A stretch of DNA of 64,000 nucleotides from Sphaerisporangium album (GTDB lineage: Bacteria > Actinomycetota > Actinomycetes > Streptosporangiales > Streptosporangiaceae). Shown here in pieces: positions 1-15,217 of this stretch. A program made the translations under genes and the position numbers. A model generated the notes under the pieces. That model saw nothing but the letters and a program-made list of their open reading frames with translations. It made no database searches and was not told the origin of the DNA. Numbering within the stretch: the first letter of the stretch is position 1; each line of letters opens with the position of its first letter. The stretch is from positions 1,866-65,865 of the forward strand of contig NZ_QOIL01000024.1 of the NCBI RefSeq assembly GCF_003323745.1. The letters are read 5' to 3'.

Positions 1-1
1 C

Positions 2-2968
<2,967 letters not shown>

Positions 2969-2990
2969 CGCCGCTGGCGTTCAGGGCGTA

Positions 2991-3033
2991 CGAGGGGCGC
3001 CCGTCTCCCGGGGAGGGAGGCGGGCGCCCCTCG
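2991..3033 (+). terminator. rpoC terminator hairpin
   Basis: Perfect 13-bp inverted repeat, CGAGGGGCGCCCG at 2991-3003 and its complement at 3021-3033, with a 17-nt loop, 22 bp after the rpoC stop. There is no U-tract, which is common for actinobacterial terminators. Confidence 0.8.
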
Positions 3034-3273
3034 CGCTCCGCAGGGGTCCCCGCGAGCGGACGCCGTGACGGCCCCTGCCGCCCGGCGCGGCGGCCGGGGG
3101 AACGGGCCCGACGGCACGACACGGGAACGCCGGCGAGACCCGGAAATCGTCGAGAGAACCCCGCGAGTGCCGGTAAGCTTGTCGGGAGTCTCGACAGCGG
3201 CCGGAGGGAAACCGTCCGCGGGACCACGACACGACCCCGGGCCGCCCGACACGAGCGGTCAGGCGCAGCCGTT

Positions 3274-3302
3274 TTGACGTGTTGCGATGGGCTGGGTAGT
3301 CT
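3274..3302 (+). promoter_or_regulatory. Promoter of the rpsL operon
   Basis: -35 TTGACG (3274-3279), 17-bp spacer, -10 TAGTCT (3297-3302). This is one of the best HrdB/SigA-type matches in the window; predicted start near 3309, giving a leader of about 245 nt before rpsL. The -10 is identical to that of rplM (35157-35162). Confidence 0.75.
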
Positions 3303-3351
3303 TGCCCTTCGTGCCCGTGGCTTCATGGGCTCACATGCGTGTGCTCCGAGA

Positions 3352-3371
3352 GGTTCTCGTCATCGAGAACC
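3352..3371 (+). promoter_or_regulatory. Hairpin in the rpsL leader
   Basis: Perfect 8-bp stem GGTTCTCG / CGAGAACC closed by a TCAT tetraloop, about 45 nt downstream of the predicted transcription start. It could be an attenuator or a protein-binding leader element; the function is not shown. Confidence 0.5.
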
Positions 3372-3552
3372 GGCCGGACGCCGCATGATCTCTCCCACTG
3401 GTCCGGCCATCGCCGGGCGTACTGCGGCAAAGATCGCGACACGCCCGAACGCGTGGGTCGGAGCCGGAGGAAAAACAGCAGGTCATGACACCGGCAGAGC
3501 CTGCGAAACGCACGACTTTTCGAATCACCGGCCAAGCACGAACGGAGACGCG

Positions 3553-3927
3553 GTGCCCACGATTCAGCAGCTGGTCCGCAAGGGCCGCCAGGACAAGGTC
3601 AGTAAGACCAAGACACCGGCGCTCAAGGGGAGCCCCCAGCGGCGCGGCGTCTGCACGCGCGTATATACGACGACTCCCAAGAAGCCGAACTCGGCCCTCC
3701 GCAAGGTGGCGCGTGTCCGGCTGACCAACGGCATCGAGGTCACGGCCTACATCCCGGGTGTCGGCCACAACCTTCAGGAGCACTCCATCGTGCTCGTGCG
3801 TGGCGGTCGTGTGAAGGACCTGCCGGGTGTTCGCTACAAGATCATCCGCGGCTCGCTGGACACCCAGGGCGTCCGCAACCGCAAGCAGGCCCGCAGCCGT
3901 TACGGCGCGAAGAAGGAGAAGAGCTGA
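3553..3927 (+). CDS. rpsL: 30S ribosomal protein S12
   Basis: 124 aa, GTG start giving [12 protein letters not shown], the normal S12 N-terminus; a GGAG Shine-Dalgarno lies in the preceding bases. S12 sits at the decoding centre. Lys43 (in [13 protein letters not shown]) and Lys88 (in [13 protein letters not shown]), where streptomycin-resistance substitutions occur, are both wild type. First gene of rpsL-rpsG-fusA, one base before rpsG. The same frame is open far upstream, but only the GTG at 3553 gives a family-length protein. Confidence 0.98.
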   Translation: MPTIQQLVRKGRQDKVSKTKTPALKGSPQRRGVCTRVYTTTPKKPNSALRKVARVRLTNGIEVTAYIPGVGHNLQEHSIVLVRGGRVKDLPGVRYKIIRGSLDTQGVRNRKQARSRYGAKKEKS

Positions 3928-3928
3928 C

Positions 3929-4399
3929 ATGCCGCGCAAGGGTCCCGCTGGGCGTCGCCAGCTTGTCGCTGACCCGGTGTTCAATTCACCGCTGGTCACC
4001 GCGCTCATCAACAAGGTTCTTCTGAACGGCAAGCGGTCTCTCGCCCAGAAGATCGTGTACGACGCCCTGGAGGGCTGCAGGGACAAGTCGGGCAACGACC
4101 CGGTGGTCACCCTGAAGCGTGCCCTCGACAACGTCAAGCCCACCCTCGAAGTTCGCAGCCGCCGTGTCGGTGGCGCGACCTACCAGGTGCCGGTCGAGGT
4201 GCGCGCCGCGCGCAGCACCACGCTGGCGCTGCGCTGGCTGGTGCAGTACTCCCGCGCCCGCCGCGAGAAGACCATGACCGAGCGGCTGATGAACGAGCTG
4301 CTCGACGCGAGCAACGGCCTCGGAGCCAGCGTGAAGCGGCGCGAGGACACGCACAAGATGGCCGAGTCCAACAAGGCCTTCGCCCACTACCGCTGGTAA
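3929..4399 (+). CDS. rpsG: 30S ribosomal protein S7
   Basis: 156 aa, the usual bacterial S7 length. It starts [18 protein letters not shown] and contains the typical [20 protein letters not shown] stretch. S7 is a primary 16S rRNA binder that nucleates the 30S head. ATG one base after the rpsL stop indicates translational coupling. In E. coli S7 represses its own operon; no obvious equivalent structure is seen here because the rpsL-rpsG gap is only 1 bp. Confidence 0.98.
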   Translation: MPRKGPAGRRQLVADPVFNSPLVTALINKVLLNGKRSLAQKIVYDALEGCRDKSGNDPVVTLKRALDNVKPTLEVRSRRVGGATYQVPVEVRAARSTTLALRWLVQYSRARREKTMTERLMNELLDASNGLGASVKRREDTHKMAESNKAFAHYRW

Positions 4400-4438
4400 T
4401 CCCGGCGGCGACGACGAGACGACGAGGACGCGAGAGAA

Positions 4439-6538
<2,100 letters not shown>

Positions 6539-6558
6539 TTCCGACGCCCTTCAGGCCG

Positions 6559-6671
6559 GGGCGGCGAGATGATCGCCGCCCGCGGGCCGAGGGGCTCGGG
6601 GCGAAGGTCCCAGACCCCGACCGACTCGGGTGGCGAGTGATCGCCGCCCGGGGATCGGGCTCCGAGCCCGA
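6559..6671 (+). promoter_or_regulatory. Three consecutive hairpins in the fusA-tuf spacer
   Basis: Hairpin 1: GGGCGGCGA / TCGCCGCCC, 9 bp, loop GATGA (6559-6581). Hairpin 2: CGGGTGGCGA / TCGCCGCCCG with one T-G pair, loop GTGA (6627-6650). Hairpin 3: TCGGGCT / AGCCCGA, loop CCG (6655-6671). Hairpins 1 and 2 are near copies of each other (19 of 20 positions from 6563 and 6632, one base deleted). This may be the fusA terminator and/or a tuf leader. Confidence 0.6.
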
Positions 6672-6713
6672 GTGAGTAGCAAGTCACGTCAGAATCTCTA
6701 AGGAGACAGAGCA

Positions 6714-7907
<1,194 letters not shown>

Positions 7908-7927
7908 TACGACCGCCGCACCACGAC

Positions 7928-7974
7928 GGGGCCAGAGCATCGGCCCCCGAGCCCCGGCGAGGGCTCCGAGCCCG
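7928..7974 (+). terminator. Hairpins after tuf
   Basis: Starting 20 bp after the tuf stop: GGGGCC / GGCCCC (7928-7947), GAGCCC / GGGCTC (7949-7966) and GGGCT / AGCCC (7961-7973). The last two share bases and are mutually exclusive. There is no U-tract. This is a likely tuf terminator or processing region. Confidence 0.5.
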
Positions 7975-7983
7975 GCCAGGCCC

Positions 7984-8033
7984 GTGATCTCGCAGCCGTC
8001 TCGGTCCCAGGACCGAGTCGACTGCAAGATCAC
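7984..8033 (+). promoter_or_regulatory. Long hairpin in the S10-operon leader
   Basis: A 50-nt segment folds almost end to end: GTGATCT (7984-7990) with AGATCAC (8027-8033), a C/A mismatch, GCAG (7992-7995) with CTGC (8022-8025), two inner pairs, then CTCGGTC (8000-8006) with GACCGAG (8011-8017) closed by CCAG. About 20 base pairs in all. It lies 76 nt after tuf and 104 nt before rpsJ. It could be an S10-operon control element or a tuf terminator. Confidence 0.6.
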
Positions 8034-8137
8034 GGAAGAATGAGGCGGGTCAGGGGCGCCCATCCCGGGACACCTGACAGCGGCACAAGGCCGCACGAAA
8101 CTTTTGCAGGACGACAGCGAAGGACACCGAGGCCACT

Positions 8138-8446
8138 ATGGCGGGACAGAAGATCCGCATCCGGCTTAAGGCCTATGACCACGAGGTCATCGACAGCTCG
8201 GCCAAGAAGATCGTCGAGACGGTGACGCGGACTGGCGCGAAGGTCGCGGGCCCGGTGCCGTTGCCGACCGAGAAGAACGTGTACTGCGTCATCCGCTCGC
8301 CGCACAAGTACAAGGACAGCCGTGAGCACTTCGAAATGCGCACGCACAAGCGGCTGATTGACATCATCGATCCGACGCCGAAGACGGTCGACTCGCTCAT
8401 GCGTCTCGACCTCCCGGCCGGCGTCGACATCTCGATCAAGCTCTGA
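8138..8446 (+). CDS. rpsJ: 30S ribosomal protein S10
   Basis: 102 aa, full length ([21 protein letters not shown]...). S10 is a 30S head protein and the NusE partner of NusB in antitermination. First gene of the S10 cluster, 230 bp after tuf and preceded by a structured leader. The spacing shows it is not simply co-translated with tuf; rplC follows after 14 bp. Confidence 0.98.
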   Translation: MAGQKIRIRLKAYDHEVIDSSAKKIVETVTRTGAKVAGPVPLPTEKNVYCVIRSPHKYKDSREHFEMRTHKRLIDIIDPTPKTVDSLMRLDLPAGVDISIKL

Positions 8447-8460
8447 GGGAACGCACTGAC

Positions 8461-9114
8461 ATGGCTAAGCAGATCAAGGGCGTCCTGGGCAAGAAGCTCG
8501 GCATGACCCAGGTCTTCGACGAGGGCAACCGGATGGTCCCGGTGACCGTCGTCGAGGCCGGTCCGTGCGTGGTGACCCGCGTCCGCAGTGAGGAAAAGGA
8601 CGGCTACTCCGCTGTTCAGCTCGGCTACGGGCAGGTCGACCCGCGCAAGGTCAACAAGCCCCTGGGTGACTACCTGCGCAAGCACGACATCACCCCGCGC
8701 CGCTACTTCGTCGAGGTCCGCACCAGCGACGCCTCCGACTACACCCTCGGCCAGGAGGTCCTGGCCGACGCGTTCGAGGCCGGCCAGTTCGTGGACGTCA
8801 CGGGCAAGAGCAAGGGCAAGGGCTTCGCGGGTGTCATGAAGCGTCACGGCTTCAAGGGCCTGGGCGCCTCGCACGGCACCCAGCGCAAGCACCGCTCGCC
8901 CGGCTCCATCGGTGGCTGCGCCACCCCGGGCCGCGTCTTCAAGGGCCTGCGCATGGCGGGCCGCATGGGCAACACCCGCACCACGGTCCAGAACCTCAAG
9001 GTTCACGCCGTCGACGCCGAGAAGGGCCTGATCCTGCTGAAGGGCGCCGTCCCCGGTGCCAACGGCAGCCTGGTCCTCATTCGCACCGCCGCCAAGAAGG
9101 GGGCTGCCAAGTGA
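8461..9114 (+). CDS. rplC: 50S ribosomal protein L3
   Basis: 217 aa, full length. Early-assembly 23S rRNA binder near the peptidyl transferase centre. It contains the characteristic segments [17 protein letters not shown] at the N-terminus and [20 protein letters not shown] near residues 150-170. Its stop overlaps the GTG start of rplD by GTGA, indicating translational coupling inside the S10 operon. Confidence 0.98.
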   Translation: MAKQIKGVLGKKLGMTQVFDEGNRMVPVTVVEAGPCVVTRVRSEEKDGYSAVQLGYGQVDPRKVNKPLGDYLRKHDITPRRYFVEVRTSDASDYTLGQEVLADAFEAGQFVDVTGKSKGKGFAGVMKRHGFKGLGASHGTQRKHRSPGSIGGCATPGRVFKGLRMAGRMGNTRTTVQNLKVHAVDAEKGLILLKGAVPGANGSLVLIRTAAKKGAAK

Positions 9115-9761
9115 GCACGACCATTGACGTCCTCGACGCGGCCGGCGCGAAGACCGGCAGCGTCGACCTGCCCGAGGACATCTTCGGGGCCAAGGTCAAC
9201 ATCCCGCTGATCCACCAGGTCGTCGTCGCCCAGCTGGCCGCTCGCCGGCAGGGCACCCACAAGACGAAGACCCGCGGCGAGGTCAGCGGTGGCGGCAAGA
9301 AGCCGTACCGGCAGAAGGGCACCGGCCGCGCCCGTCAGGGCTCGACCCGCGCGCCGCAGTTCGCCGGCGGTGGCACCGTCCACGGCCCGCAGCCGCGCGA
9401 CTACTCGCAGCGGACGCCGAAGAAGATGAAGGCCGCGGCGCTTCGCGGAGCCCTCAGCGACCGCGCGGTCGGTGGCCGGGTTCACATCGTCGACGGCCTG
9501 GTCACGGGGGAGACCCCGAAGACCAAGGCGGCGCTGGACGCCCTGCGCAACATCACCAAGGCTCGCAGCGTCCTCGTCGTCGTCGACGAGGGTGACGAGC
9601 TCACCTGGCTGAGCCTGCGCAACGCCCCGGAGGTCCACCTCCTGGACGCCGGCCAGCTCAACACCTATGACGTGCTCTGCTACGACGACCTGGTCTTCAC
9701 CCGTGAGGCCTACGACCAGATCGTGGCGCGGCTGGGCAGCAGCGGGAAGGAAGACGCCTGA
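9111..9761 (+). CDS. rplD: 50S ribosomal protein L4
   Basis: 216 aa. Lines the peptide exit tunnel with its long internal loop, visible here as the Gly/Arg/Lys-rich stretch from [19 protein letters not shown] to about residue 105. The GTG start overlaps the rplC stop and the TGA stop overlaps the rplW ATG. In E. coli L4 represses the S10 operon through the leader, which makes the structured rpsJ leader here a natural candidate target (inference only). Confidence 0.98.
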   Translation: MSTTIDVLDAAGAKTGSVDLPEDIFGAKVNIPLIHQVVVAQLAARRQGTHKTKTRGEVSGGGKKPYRQKGTGRARQGSTRAPQFAGGGTVHGPQPRDYSQRTPKKMKAAALRGALSDRAVGGRVHIVDGLVTGETPKTKAALDALRNITKARSVLVVVDEGDELTWLSLRNAPEVHLLDAGQLNTYDVLCYDDLVFTREAYDQIVARLGSSGKEDA

Positions 9762-10063
9762 TGCAGAAGATCGCCGACCCGCGCGACATCATCATCAAGC
9801 CGATCGTCTCCGAGAAGAGCTACGGCCTGATCGATGAGCACAACAAGTACACGTTCCTGGTGCGCAAGACGGCCAACAAGACCCAGGTCAAGATCGCGAT
9901 CGAGCAGATCTTCGGCGTCAAGGTCACGAGCGTGAACACGATCAACAGGCAGGGCAAGCGCAAGCGCACGAGGTTCGGCTTCGGCCAGCGCCCCAGCACC
10001 AAGCGGGCGATCGTGAGCCTGGTGGAAGGCGACCGGATCGACATCTTCGGTCAGATCGGCTGA
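9761..10063 (+). CDS. rplW: 50S ribosomal protein L23
   Basis: 100 aa, normal L23 length ([20 protein letters not shown]...). Sits at the tunnel exit and docks trigger factor and SRP. The start overlaps the rplD stop by one base. The conserved tract [20 protein letters not shown] is present. Part of the S10 operon, 47 bp before rplB. Confidence 0.98.
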   Translation: MQKIADPRDIIIKPIVSEKSYGLIDEHNKYTFLVRKTANKTQVKIAIEQIFGVKVTSVNTINRQGKRKRTRFGFGQRPSTKRAIVSLVEGDRIDIFGQIG

Positions 10064-10110
10064 TCACCACCGCATTGCCACGCAACACCGACGAGGGATG
10101 AACGAAAAAG

Positions 10111-10947
10111 ATGGGCATCCGTAAATACAAGCCGACGACTCCGGGCCGTCGCGGCGCGAGCGTCTCGGACTTCGCCGAGATCACGCGCAGCACGCCGGAG
10201 AAGTCGCTGCTTGCTCCCCTGCACAGCAAGGGTGGCCGTAACGTCCACGGCCGTGTGACCGCGCGTCACCAGGGTGGCGGGCACAAGCGCGCCTACCGGA
10301 TCATCGACTTCCGGCGCCACGACAAGGACGGCGTCCCGGCGAAGGTCGCTCACATCGAGTACGACCCGAACCGCACATCGCGCATCGCGCTCCTGCACTA
10401 CGCGGACGGCGAGAAGCGCTACATCCTCGCTCCCACGGGCATCAAGCAGGGCGACCGCATCGAGAACGGCCCCGCGGCCGACATCAAGCCGGGCAACTGC
10501 CTGCCGCTGCGCAACATCCCGACCGGTACCTTCATCCACGCCGTGGAGCTGAAGCCCGGTGGCGGCGCGAAGCTCGGCCGGTCCGCCGGCGCGCAGATCC
10601 AGCTGCTGGCCAAGGAGGGGCAGTACGCCACGCTGCGTATGCCCTCCGGCGAAATGCGCCAGGTGGACGTGCGCTGCCGCGCCTCGGTCGGCCAGGTCGG
10701 CAACGCCGAGCAGGCCAACATCAGCATCGGCAAGGCCGGTCGTAACCGTTGGAAGGGCAAGCGCCCGACCGTCCGCGGTGTCGCCATGAACCCGGTCGAC
10801 CACCCGCACGGTGGTGGTGAGGGCAAGACCTCCGGCGGTCGCCACCCGGTGAACCCCAAGGGCAAGCCCGAGGGCCGTACCCGTCAGGCCAACAAGGCCA
10901 GCGACCGACTGATCATCCGTCGGCGGAGCAAGAGGAAGAAGCGGTAG
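10111..10947 (+). CDS. rplB: 50S ribosomal protein L2
   Basis: 278 aa, full length. Binds 23S rRNA and is needed for subunit joining and peptidyl transfer. The conserved C-terminal block [20 protein letters not shown] contains the histidine equivalent to E. coli His229. Starts [20 protein letters not shown]. Followed after 11 bp by rpsS. Confidence 0.98.
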   Translation: MGIRKYKPTTPGRRGASVSDFAEITRSTPEKSLLAPLHSKGGRNVHGRVTARHQGGGHKRAYRIIDFRRHDKDGVPAKVAHIEYDPNRTSRIALLHYADGEKRYILAPTGIKQGDRIENGPAADIKPGNCLPLRNIPTGTFIHAVELKPGGGAKLGRSAGAQIQLLAKEGQYATLRMPSGEMRQVDVRCRASVGQVGNAEQANISIGKAGRNRWKGKRPTVRGVAMNPVDHPHGGGEGKTSGGRHPVNPKGKPEGRTRQANKASDRLIIRRRSKRKKR

Positions 10948-10958
10948 GAGCAGCCTAA

Positions 10959-11237
10959 ATGCCACGTAGCCTTAAGAAGGGTCCTTTCGTTGACGACCAC
11001 CTGATGAAGAAGGTGGACACGCAGAACGAAAAGGGCACCAAGAACGTCATCAAGACGTGGTCGCGGCGCTCCATGATCGTGCCCGACATGCTCGGCCACA
11101 CGATCGCCGTCCACGACGGGCGCAAGCACGTCCCGGTCTTCGTCACCGAGTCGATGATCGGCCACAAGCTGGGCGAGTTCGCGCCGACGCGGACCGTCCG
11201 CAGCCACGTCAAGGAAGACCGGCGTAGCCGGCGGTAA
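10959..11237 (+). CDS. rpsS: 30S ribosomal protein S19
   Basis: 92 aa, normal length ([20 protein letters not shown]...). 30S head protein that contacts S13 and the A-site tRNA region. The family blocks [20 protein letters not shown] and [19 protein letters not shown] are present. Ends 27 bp before rplV, which has a GAGGAG ribosome-binding site. Confidence 0.98.
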   Translation: MPRSLKKGPFVDDHLMKKVDTQNEKGTKNVIKTWSRRSMIVPDMLGHTIAVHDGRKHVPVFVTESMIGHKLGEFAPTRTVRSHVKEDRRSRR

Positions 11238-11264
11238 GCGCCTTTCAGAAACGAGGAGTAAGCG

Positions 11265-11633
11265 ATGGAAGCCAGGGCTCAGGCGCGGTTCGTCCGCGTC
11301 ACGCCCCAGAAGGCCCGCCGTGTGGTGGACCTCATTCGCGGGCTGCCCGCTTCGGAGGCGCAGGCCGTGCTGCAGTTCGCCCCTCAGGCGGCGAGCGAGC
11401 CGATCTACAAGGTGCTGTCGAGCGCGATGGCGAACGCCGAGCACAACTTCAAGCTCGAGCGCGACACGCTGATCGTGAGCCGCGCGTGGGTTGACGAGGG
11501 CCCGACGCTGAAGCGGTTCCGCCCCCGTGCCCAGGGCCGTGCCTATCGGATCAACAAGCGGACGAGTCACATCACCGTGATCGTCGAGTCCCGGCCTGAG
11601 CGCCAGGACAAGCCGAAGGGAAGGACCCGCTAG
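11265..11633 (+). CDS. rplV: 50S ribosomal protein L22
   Basis: 122 aa. Its extended beta hairpin lines the exit tunnel opposite L4; the hairpin region is visible as [20 protein letters not shown]. Start ATG after ACGAGGAGTAAGCG. The short basic tail [14 protein letters not shown] is ordinary for actinobacteria. The TAG stop overlaps the rpsC GTG start by one base. Confidence 0.98.
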   Translation: MEARAQARFVRVTPQKARRVVDLIRGLPASEAQAVLQFAPQAASEPIYKVLSSAMANAEHNFKLERDTLIVSRAWVDEGPTLKRFRPRAQGRAYRINKRTSHITVIVESRPERQDKPKGRTR

Positions 11634-12502
11634 TGGGCCAGAAGGTTAACCCGCACGGGTTCCGACTCGGCATCACGACCGACTTCAAGAGCCGGTGGTA
11701 CGCCGACAAGCTGTACAAGTCGTACGTCGCCGAGGACGTGTCGATCCGCCGCATGCTGCAGAAGGGCATGGAGCGCGCCGGCATCTCCAAGGTCGAGATC
11801 GAGCGCACCACCGACCGCGTCCAGGTCGACATCCACACCGCCCGGCCGGGCATCGTCATCGGCCGCCGCGGCGCCGAGGCGGACCGCATCCGTGGCGACC
11901 TCGAGAAGCTGACCAAGAAGCAGGTTCAGCTGAACATCCTCGAGGTCAAGAACCCCGAGGTCGACGCCCAGCTCGTCGCCCAGGGCGTGGCCGAGCAGCT
12001 CTCCAGCCGGGTCTCCTTCCGGCGGGCGATGCGCAAGGCCATGCAGTCGGCGATGAAGAGCGGCGCCAAGGGCATCCGTGTCCAGTGCTCCGGCCGTCTC
12101 GGCGGCGCCGAGATGTCGCGCTCGGAGTTCTACCGCGAGGGCCGCGTGCCGCTGCACACCCTCCGCGCGGACATCGACTACGGCTTCTACGAGGCCCGCA
12201 CCACCTTCGGCCGCATCGGCGTGAAGGTGTGGATCTACAAGGGCGAGGCCCCGACCAGCCGCGCCGAGCGCGAGGCGGCCGCGGCCGGTGCGCGCGCGGG
12301 CGGCCAGCGTCGTGACCGCACGGACCGGCCGCAGCGCGGCCGTGGCGGCGCGGGCGGCGGCGGCGGTCGTGGCGGACGTGACGGCGGCGCGCCTCGTGGC
12401 GGCGGTCGTGGCGGAGCCAGTGGAGCCAAGACCGAGAACACCGCGCCCGCCGGGGCGCCCGAGACCGGCCCGGCGGAGCAGCCGGGTGCTGAAGGGAGCT
12501 GA
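11633..12502 (+). CDS. rpsC: 30S ribosomal protein S3 with RGG-rich tail
   Basis: 289 aa. S3 lies at the mRNA entry site; the KH domain GXXG loop is GRRG at residues 77-80. The globular protein ends near residue 218. The last ~70 residues are a low-complexity tail: an Arg-rich part ([14 protein letters not shown]), a Gly/Arg part with several RGG and GRGG units (about residues 235-263), then an acidic Pro/Ala/Glu end. Such tails vary between actinobacteria and resemble RNA-binding RGG boxes. GTG start overlapping the rplV stop by one base. Confidence 0.97.
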   Translation: MGQKVNPHGFRLGITTDFKSRWYADKLYKSYVAEDVSIRRMLQKGMERAGISKVEIERTTDRVQVDIHTARPGIVIGRRGAEADRIRGDLEKLTKKQVQLNILEVKNPEVDAQLVAQGVAEQLSSRVSFRRAMRKAMQSAMKSGAKGIRVQCSGRLGGAEMSRSEFYREGRVPLHTLRADIDYGFYEARTTFGRIGVKVWIYKGEAPTSRAEREAAAAGARAGGQRRDRTDRPQRGRGGAGGGGGRGGRDGGAPRGGGRGGASGAKTENTAPAGAPETGPAEQPGAEGS

Positions 12503-12504
12503 CC

Positions 12505-12924
12505 ATGCTGATCCCGCGCAGGGTCAAGCACCGTAAGCAGCACCGGCCCGACCGCAGCGGAGCCGCCAAGGGCGGCACCAGGGTCGTGTTCGGCGAGTAC
12601 GGCATCCAGGCGCTTGAGCACCACTACGTGACCAACCGCCAGATCGAGGCCGCTCGTATCGCCATGACCCGGCACATCCGCCGTGGCGGCAAGGTGTGGA
12701 TCAACATCTACCCGGACCGCCCTCTGACCAAGAAGCCGGCCGAGACCCGCATGGGTTCCGGTAAGGGTTCGCCGGAGTGGTGGATCGCCAACGTCAAGCC
12801 CGGCCGCGTCATGTTCGAGCTTTCCGGCGTCACTGAGCCGGTCGCCCGCGAGGCCCTGCGCCGCGCGATGCACAAGCTCCCAATGAAGTGCCGGTTCGTC
12901 AAGCGTGAAGTGGGTGAGGCGTGA
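12505..12924 (+). CDS. rplP: 50S ribosomal protein L16
   Basis: 139 aa, full length ([20 protein letters not shown]...). Contacts A-site tRNA and helps organise the peptidyl transferase centre. The conserved segment [19 protein letters not shown] is present around residues 82-100. Starts 2 bp after rpsC and overlaps rpmC by one base. Confidence 0.98.
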   Translation: MLIPRRVKHRKQHRPDRSGAAKGGTRVVFGEYGIQALEHHYVTNRQIEAARIAMTRHIRRGGKVWINIYPDRPLTKKPAETRMGSGKGSPEWWIANVKPGRVMFELSGVTEPVAREALRRAMHKLPMKCRFVKREVGEA

Positions 12925-13160
12925 TGGCTAAGGGCCTGACCGCCGGTGAGCTGCGGACTTCGGACCAGGATGAGCTGGTCCAGAAGCTGAAGGAAGCCAA
13001 GGAGGAGCTGTTCAACCTCCGCTTCCAGGCGGCGACCGGTCAGTTGGAGAGCCATGGGCGGCTCCGTGCCGTCCGCCGCGAGATCGCCCGTATCTACACC
13101 GTGATGCGCGAGCGGGAGCTCGGCATCATCACGGTCGAGAAGGAGCCGAGCGATGGCTGA
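12924..13160 (+). CDS. rpmC: 50S ribosomal protein L29
   Basis: 78 aa. Small helical hairpin protein next to L23 at the tunnel exit; the core [20 protein letters not shown] is typical. I choose ATG 12924 ([11 protein letters not shown]) over the in-frame GTG at 12921, because the ATG overlaps the rplP TGA by one base in the usual actinobacterial arrangement. Its end overlaps rpsQ by 8 bp. Confidence 0.96.
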   Translation: MAKGLTAGELRTSDQDELVQKLKEAKEELFNLRFQAATGQLESHGRLRAVRREIARIYTVMRERELGIITVEKEPSDG

Positions 13161-13440
13161 GACAACTGAGACCACCGAGACCGCCCAGGCGCGGAACTAC
13201 CGCAAGACCCGCGAGGGTCTGGTCGTCAGCGACAAGATGGACAAGACCGTCGTCGTCGCCGTCGAGGACCGCGTCAAGCACCCGCTGTACGGCAAGGTCA
13301 TCCGCCGTACGACCAAGTACAAGGCTCACGACGAGCAGAACTCCTGCGGCGTCGGCGACCGCGTCCTCCTGATGGAGACCCGGCCGCTGTCCGCCACCAA
13401 GCGGTGGCGGGTCGTGGAGATCCTCGAGCGGGCCAAGTAA
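13153..13440 (+). CDS. rpsQ: 30S ribosomal protein S17
   Basis: 95 aa. OB-fold primary 16S rRNA binder; blocks [20 protein letters not shown] and [19 protein letters not shown] are standard. A short Thr/Glu-rich N-terminal extension ([12 protein letters not shown]) precedes the core, as in many actinobacteria. Starts inside the rpmC 3' end. It is the last gene before the hairpin at 13450-13478. Confidence 0.98.
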   Translation: MAETTETTETAQARNYRKTREGLVVSDKMDKTVVVAVEDRVKHPLYGKVIRRTTKYKAHDEQNSCGVGDRVLLMETRPLSATKRWRVVEILERAK

Positions 13441-13449
13441 GTCGCCGTG

Positions 13450-13478
13450 CGGGAGGCCCCCCGGAAGGGGGTCTCCCG
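13450..13478 (+). terminator. Strong hairpin between rpsQ and rplN
   Basis: 12-bp stem, CGGGAGGCCCCC with GGGGGTCTCCCG (one G-T pair), loop CGGAA, 9 bp after the rpsQ stop. It marks the S10/spc operon boundary and looks like an intrinsic terminator or attenuator without a U-tract. Confidence 0.7.
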
Positions 13479-13587
13479 TGTGGCGTCCCCCCTCGGAGCC
13501 GGCAGGGCCGTCGCCGGGGGTGTAAAGACCGAATCTAGTTCCGCCAGGCTCAGAGAATGAGAACCGGCGTGACACACGGGAGTTGAC

Positions 13588-13956
13588 GTGATCCAGCAGG
13601 AGTCGCGGCTCAAGGTCGCCGACAACACGGGTGCCAAGGAGCTTTTGTGCATCCGCGTGCTCGGTGGCTCGGGTCGGCGCTACGCGGGTATCGGCGACAT
13701 CATCGTCGCGACGGTGAAGGACGCCCTTCCCGCCGCGGGTGTCAAAAAGGGTGATGTGGTCAAGGCTGTCGTGGTGCGCACCAGTAAGGAGCGCCGCCGC
13801 CCCGACGGCTCCTACATCCGCTTCGACGAGAACGCCGCGGTCATCATCAAGGACAGCGGTGACCCTCGGGGCACGCGTATCTTCGGTCCGGTGGGTCGCG
13901 AGCTGCGCGAGAAGAAGTTCATGCGCATCATCTCGCTCGCGCCGGAGGTGTTGTAG
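13588..13956 (+). CDS. rplN: 50S ribosomal protein L14
   Basis: 122 aa, full length ([20 protein letters not shown]...). Interface protein contacting L19 and the silencing factor RsfS. GTG start at 13588, 4 nt after GGGAG. It opens the spc cluster, 147 bp after rpsQ, behind a strong hairpin; I could not find a convincing promoter in that gap. The stop is directly followed by rplX. Confidence 0.98.
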   Translation: MIQQESRLKVADNTGAKELLCIRVLGGSGRRYAGIGDIIVATVKDALPAAGVKKGDVVKAVVVRTSKERRRPDGSYIRFDENAAVIIKDSGDPRGTRIFGPVGRELREKKFMRIISLAPEVL

Positions 13957-14280
13957 ATGCCGAAGCTGCATGTGAAGAAGGGTGACCTCGTCCAGGTCAT
14001 CGCCGGTAAGGACAAGGGTGCCAAGGGCCGCGTTATCCGCGCGATCCCGCGCGAGGACCGCGTGGTGGTCGAGGGCGTGAACCTGATCAAGAAGCACTCC
14101 AAGGTCACCCACCAGGGACCGCGCGGCGCCAAGGAAGGCGGCGTGCAGACCCTGGAGGCCCCCATCCACGTGAGCAACGTCAAGAAGCTCAAGGATGAGG
14201 CCAAGAAGGACGAGGCGAAGAAGGACGACAAGCCCGCGAAGAAGGCCGCCGAGGCCGACGAATCGGGTGAGGACAACTGA
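13957..14280 (+). CDS. rplX: 50S ribosomal protein L24
   Basis: 107 aa. Assembly initiator with an N-terminal KOW motif ([19 protein letters not shown]). The last ~30 residues are a charged Lys/Asp/Glu/Ala tail with the repeat [17 protein letters not shown], beyond the folded domain. ATG immediately after the rplN stop; the TGA overlaps the rplE ATG by one base. Confidence 0.97.
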   Translation: MPKLHVKKGDLVQVIAGKDKGAKGRVIRAIPREDRVVVEGVNLIKKHSKVTHQGPRGAKEGGVQTLEAPIHVSNVKKLKDEAKKDEAKKDDKPAKKAAEADESGEDN

Positions 14281-14855
14281 TGACCGCCACCACAACCGAG
14301 ACCGAGCGCGTCGCGCCCCGCCTCAAGCAGCGGTACCGCGAGGAGATCGCCGACAAGCTGCGTGAGCAGTTCGGCATCGAGAACGTCATGCAGATCCCCA
14401 GGCTCACCAAGATCAAGGTGAACATGGGTGTCGGCGAGGCGGCCAGGGACTCCAAGCTCATCGAGGGCGCGGTTCGCGACCTCACGGCCATCACCGGCCA
14501 GAAGCCGGCGGTCGCCCACGCCCGCAAGTCCATCGCGCAGTTCAAGCTGCGCGAGGGCATGCCGATCGGCGCGCACGTCACGCTGCGCGGCGACCGCATG
14601 TGGGAGTTCCTCGACCGGCTGCTGTCCCTCGCGCTTCCGCGTATCCGGGACTTCCGCGGCCTCTCGCCCAAGCAGTTCGACGGCAACGGGAACTACACCT
14701 TCGGGCTGACCGAGCAGGTCATGTTCCACGAGGTGGACCCCGACAGGGTCGACCGCCAGCGGGGCATGGACATCACGGTCGTGACCACGGCCCCGAACGA
14801 CGACCAGGGCCGGGCGCTGCTCAAGCTTCTCGGCTTTCCTTTCAAGGAAGCGTAG
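14280..14855 (+). CDS. rplE: 50S ribosomal protein L5
   Basis: 191 aa. Binds 5S rRNA in the central protuberance. Conserved blocks: [40 protein letters not shown] and [20 protein letters not shown]. The start overlaps the rplX stop by one base. Ends 38 bp before rpsZ. Confidence 0.98.
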   Translation: MTATTTETERVAPRLKQRYREEIADKLREQFGIENVMQIPRLTKIKVNMGVGEAARDSKLIEGAVRDLTAITGQKPAVAHARKSIAQFKLREGMPIGAHVTLRGDRMWEFLDRLLSLALPRIRDFRGLSPKQFDGNGNYTFGLTEQVMFHEVDPDRVDRQRGMDITVVTTAPNDDQGRALLKLLGFPFKEA

Positions 14856-14893
14856 GCAGTCACGATGACTGTGGATCGCAAGAGGGAGGCCTG

Positions 14894-15079
14894 ATGGCCA
14901 AGAAGTCTCTGATCGCCAAGGCCGAGCGCAAGCCGAAGTTCGGTGTCCGCGCGTACACTCGTTGTTCGCGCTGTGGCCGGCCCCGCGCCGTCTACCGCAA
15001 GTTCGGCCTCTGCCGCGTGTGCTTCCGTGAGATGGCGCACCGGGGCGAGCTGCCCGGCATCACCAAGTCGAGCTGGTAG
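14894..15079 (+). CDS. rpsZ: 30S ribosomal protein S14, zinc-binding type
   Basis: 61 aa, the short zinc-dependent S14 form. Two CxxC pairs (CSRC and CRVC) form the zinc ribbon; the sequence ends [10 protein letters not shown] as expected. Actinobacteria often also carry a zinc-free S14 copy elsewhere under Zur control; none is in this window. ATG 14894, with GGGAGG just upstream. Confidence 0.97.
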   Translation: MAKKSLIAKAERKPKFGVRAYTRCSRCGRPRAVYRKFGLCRVCFREMAHRGELPGITKSSW

Positions 15080-15086
15080 CCCGCGT

Positions 15087-15110
15087 GCGGGCCTCCTCCT
15101 GGGGGCCCGC
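15087..15110 (+). terminator. Hairpin after rpsZ
   Basis: 10-bp stem GCGGGCCTCC / GGGGGCCCGC (one T-G pair) with tetraloop TCCT, 7 bp after the rpsZ stop. A competing small hairpin (15079-15092) shares its left arm. It probably attenuates transcription inside the spc operon. Confidence 0.6.
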
Positions 15111-15143
15111 GCCGTACCGGCTCATTTCAAAGTCATATCAACC

Positions 15144-15163
15144 GGGCGCCGATCGAGGCGCCC
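15144..15163 (+). promoter_or_regulatory. Hairpin in the rpsH leader
   Basis: Perfect 7-bp stem GGGCGCC / GGCGCCC, loop GATCGA, 54 nt before the rpsH start. In E. coli S8 represses the spc operon by binding an mRNA structure; whether this stem does the same is unknown. Confidence 0.35.
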
Positions 15164-15217
15164 ACGACCACACCGTAGGTCCCTGCCGGGAAACCGCGGT
15201 GAGGAGGGCCACCGGCC

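Larger units (their letters stand above)
2969..3552 (+). other. rpoC-rpsL intergenic region
   Basis: A 584-bp gap without a convincing gene. It holds the rpoC terminator (2991-3033), a sigma70-type promoter (3274-3302) and an untranslated rpsL leader of about 240 nt with one tight hairpin (3352-3371). Open frames crossing it are extensions of flanking genes or antisense shadows. Confidence 0.7.
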
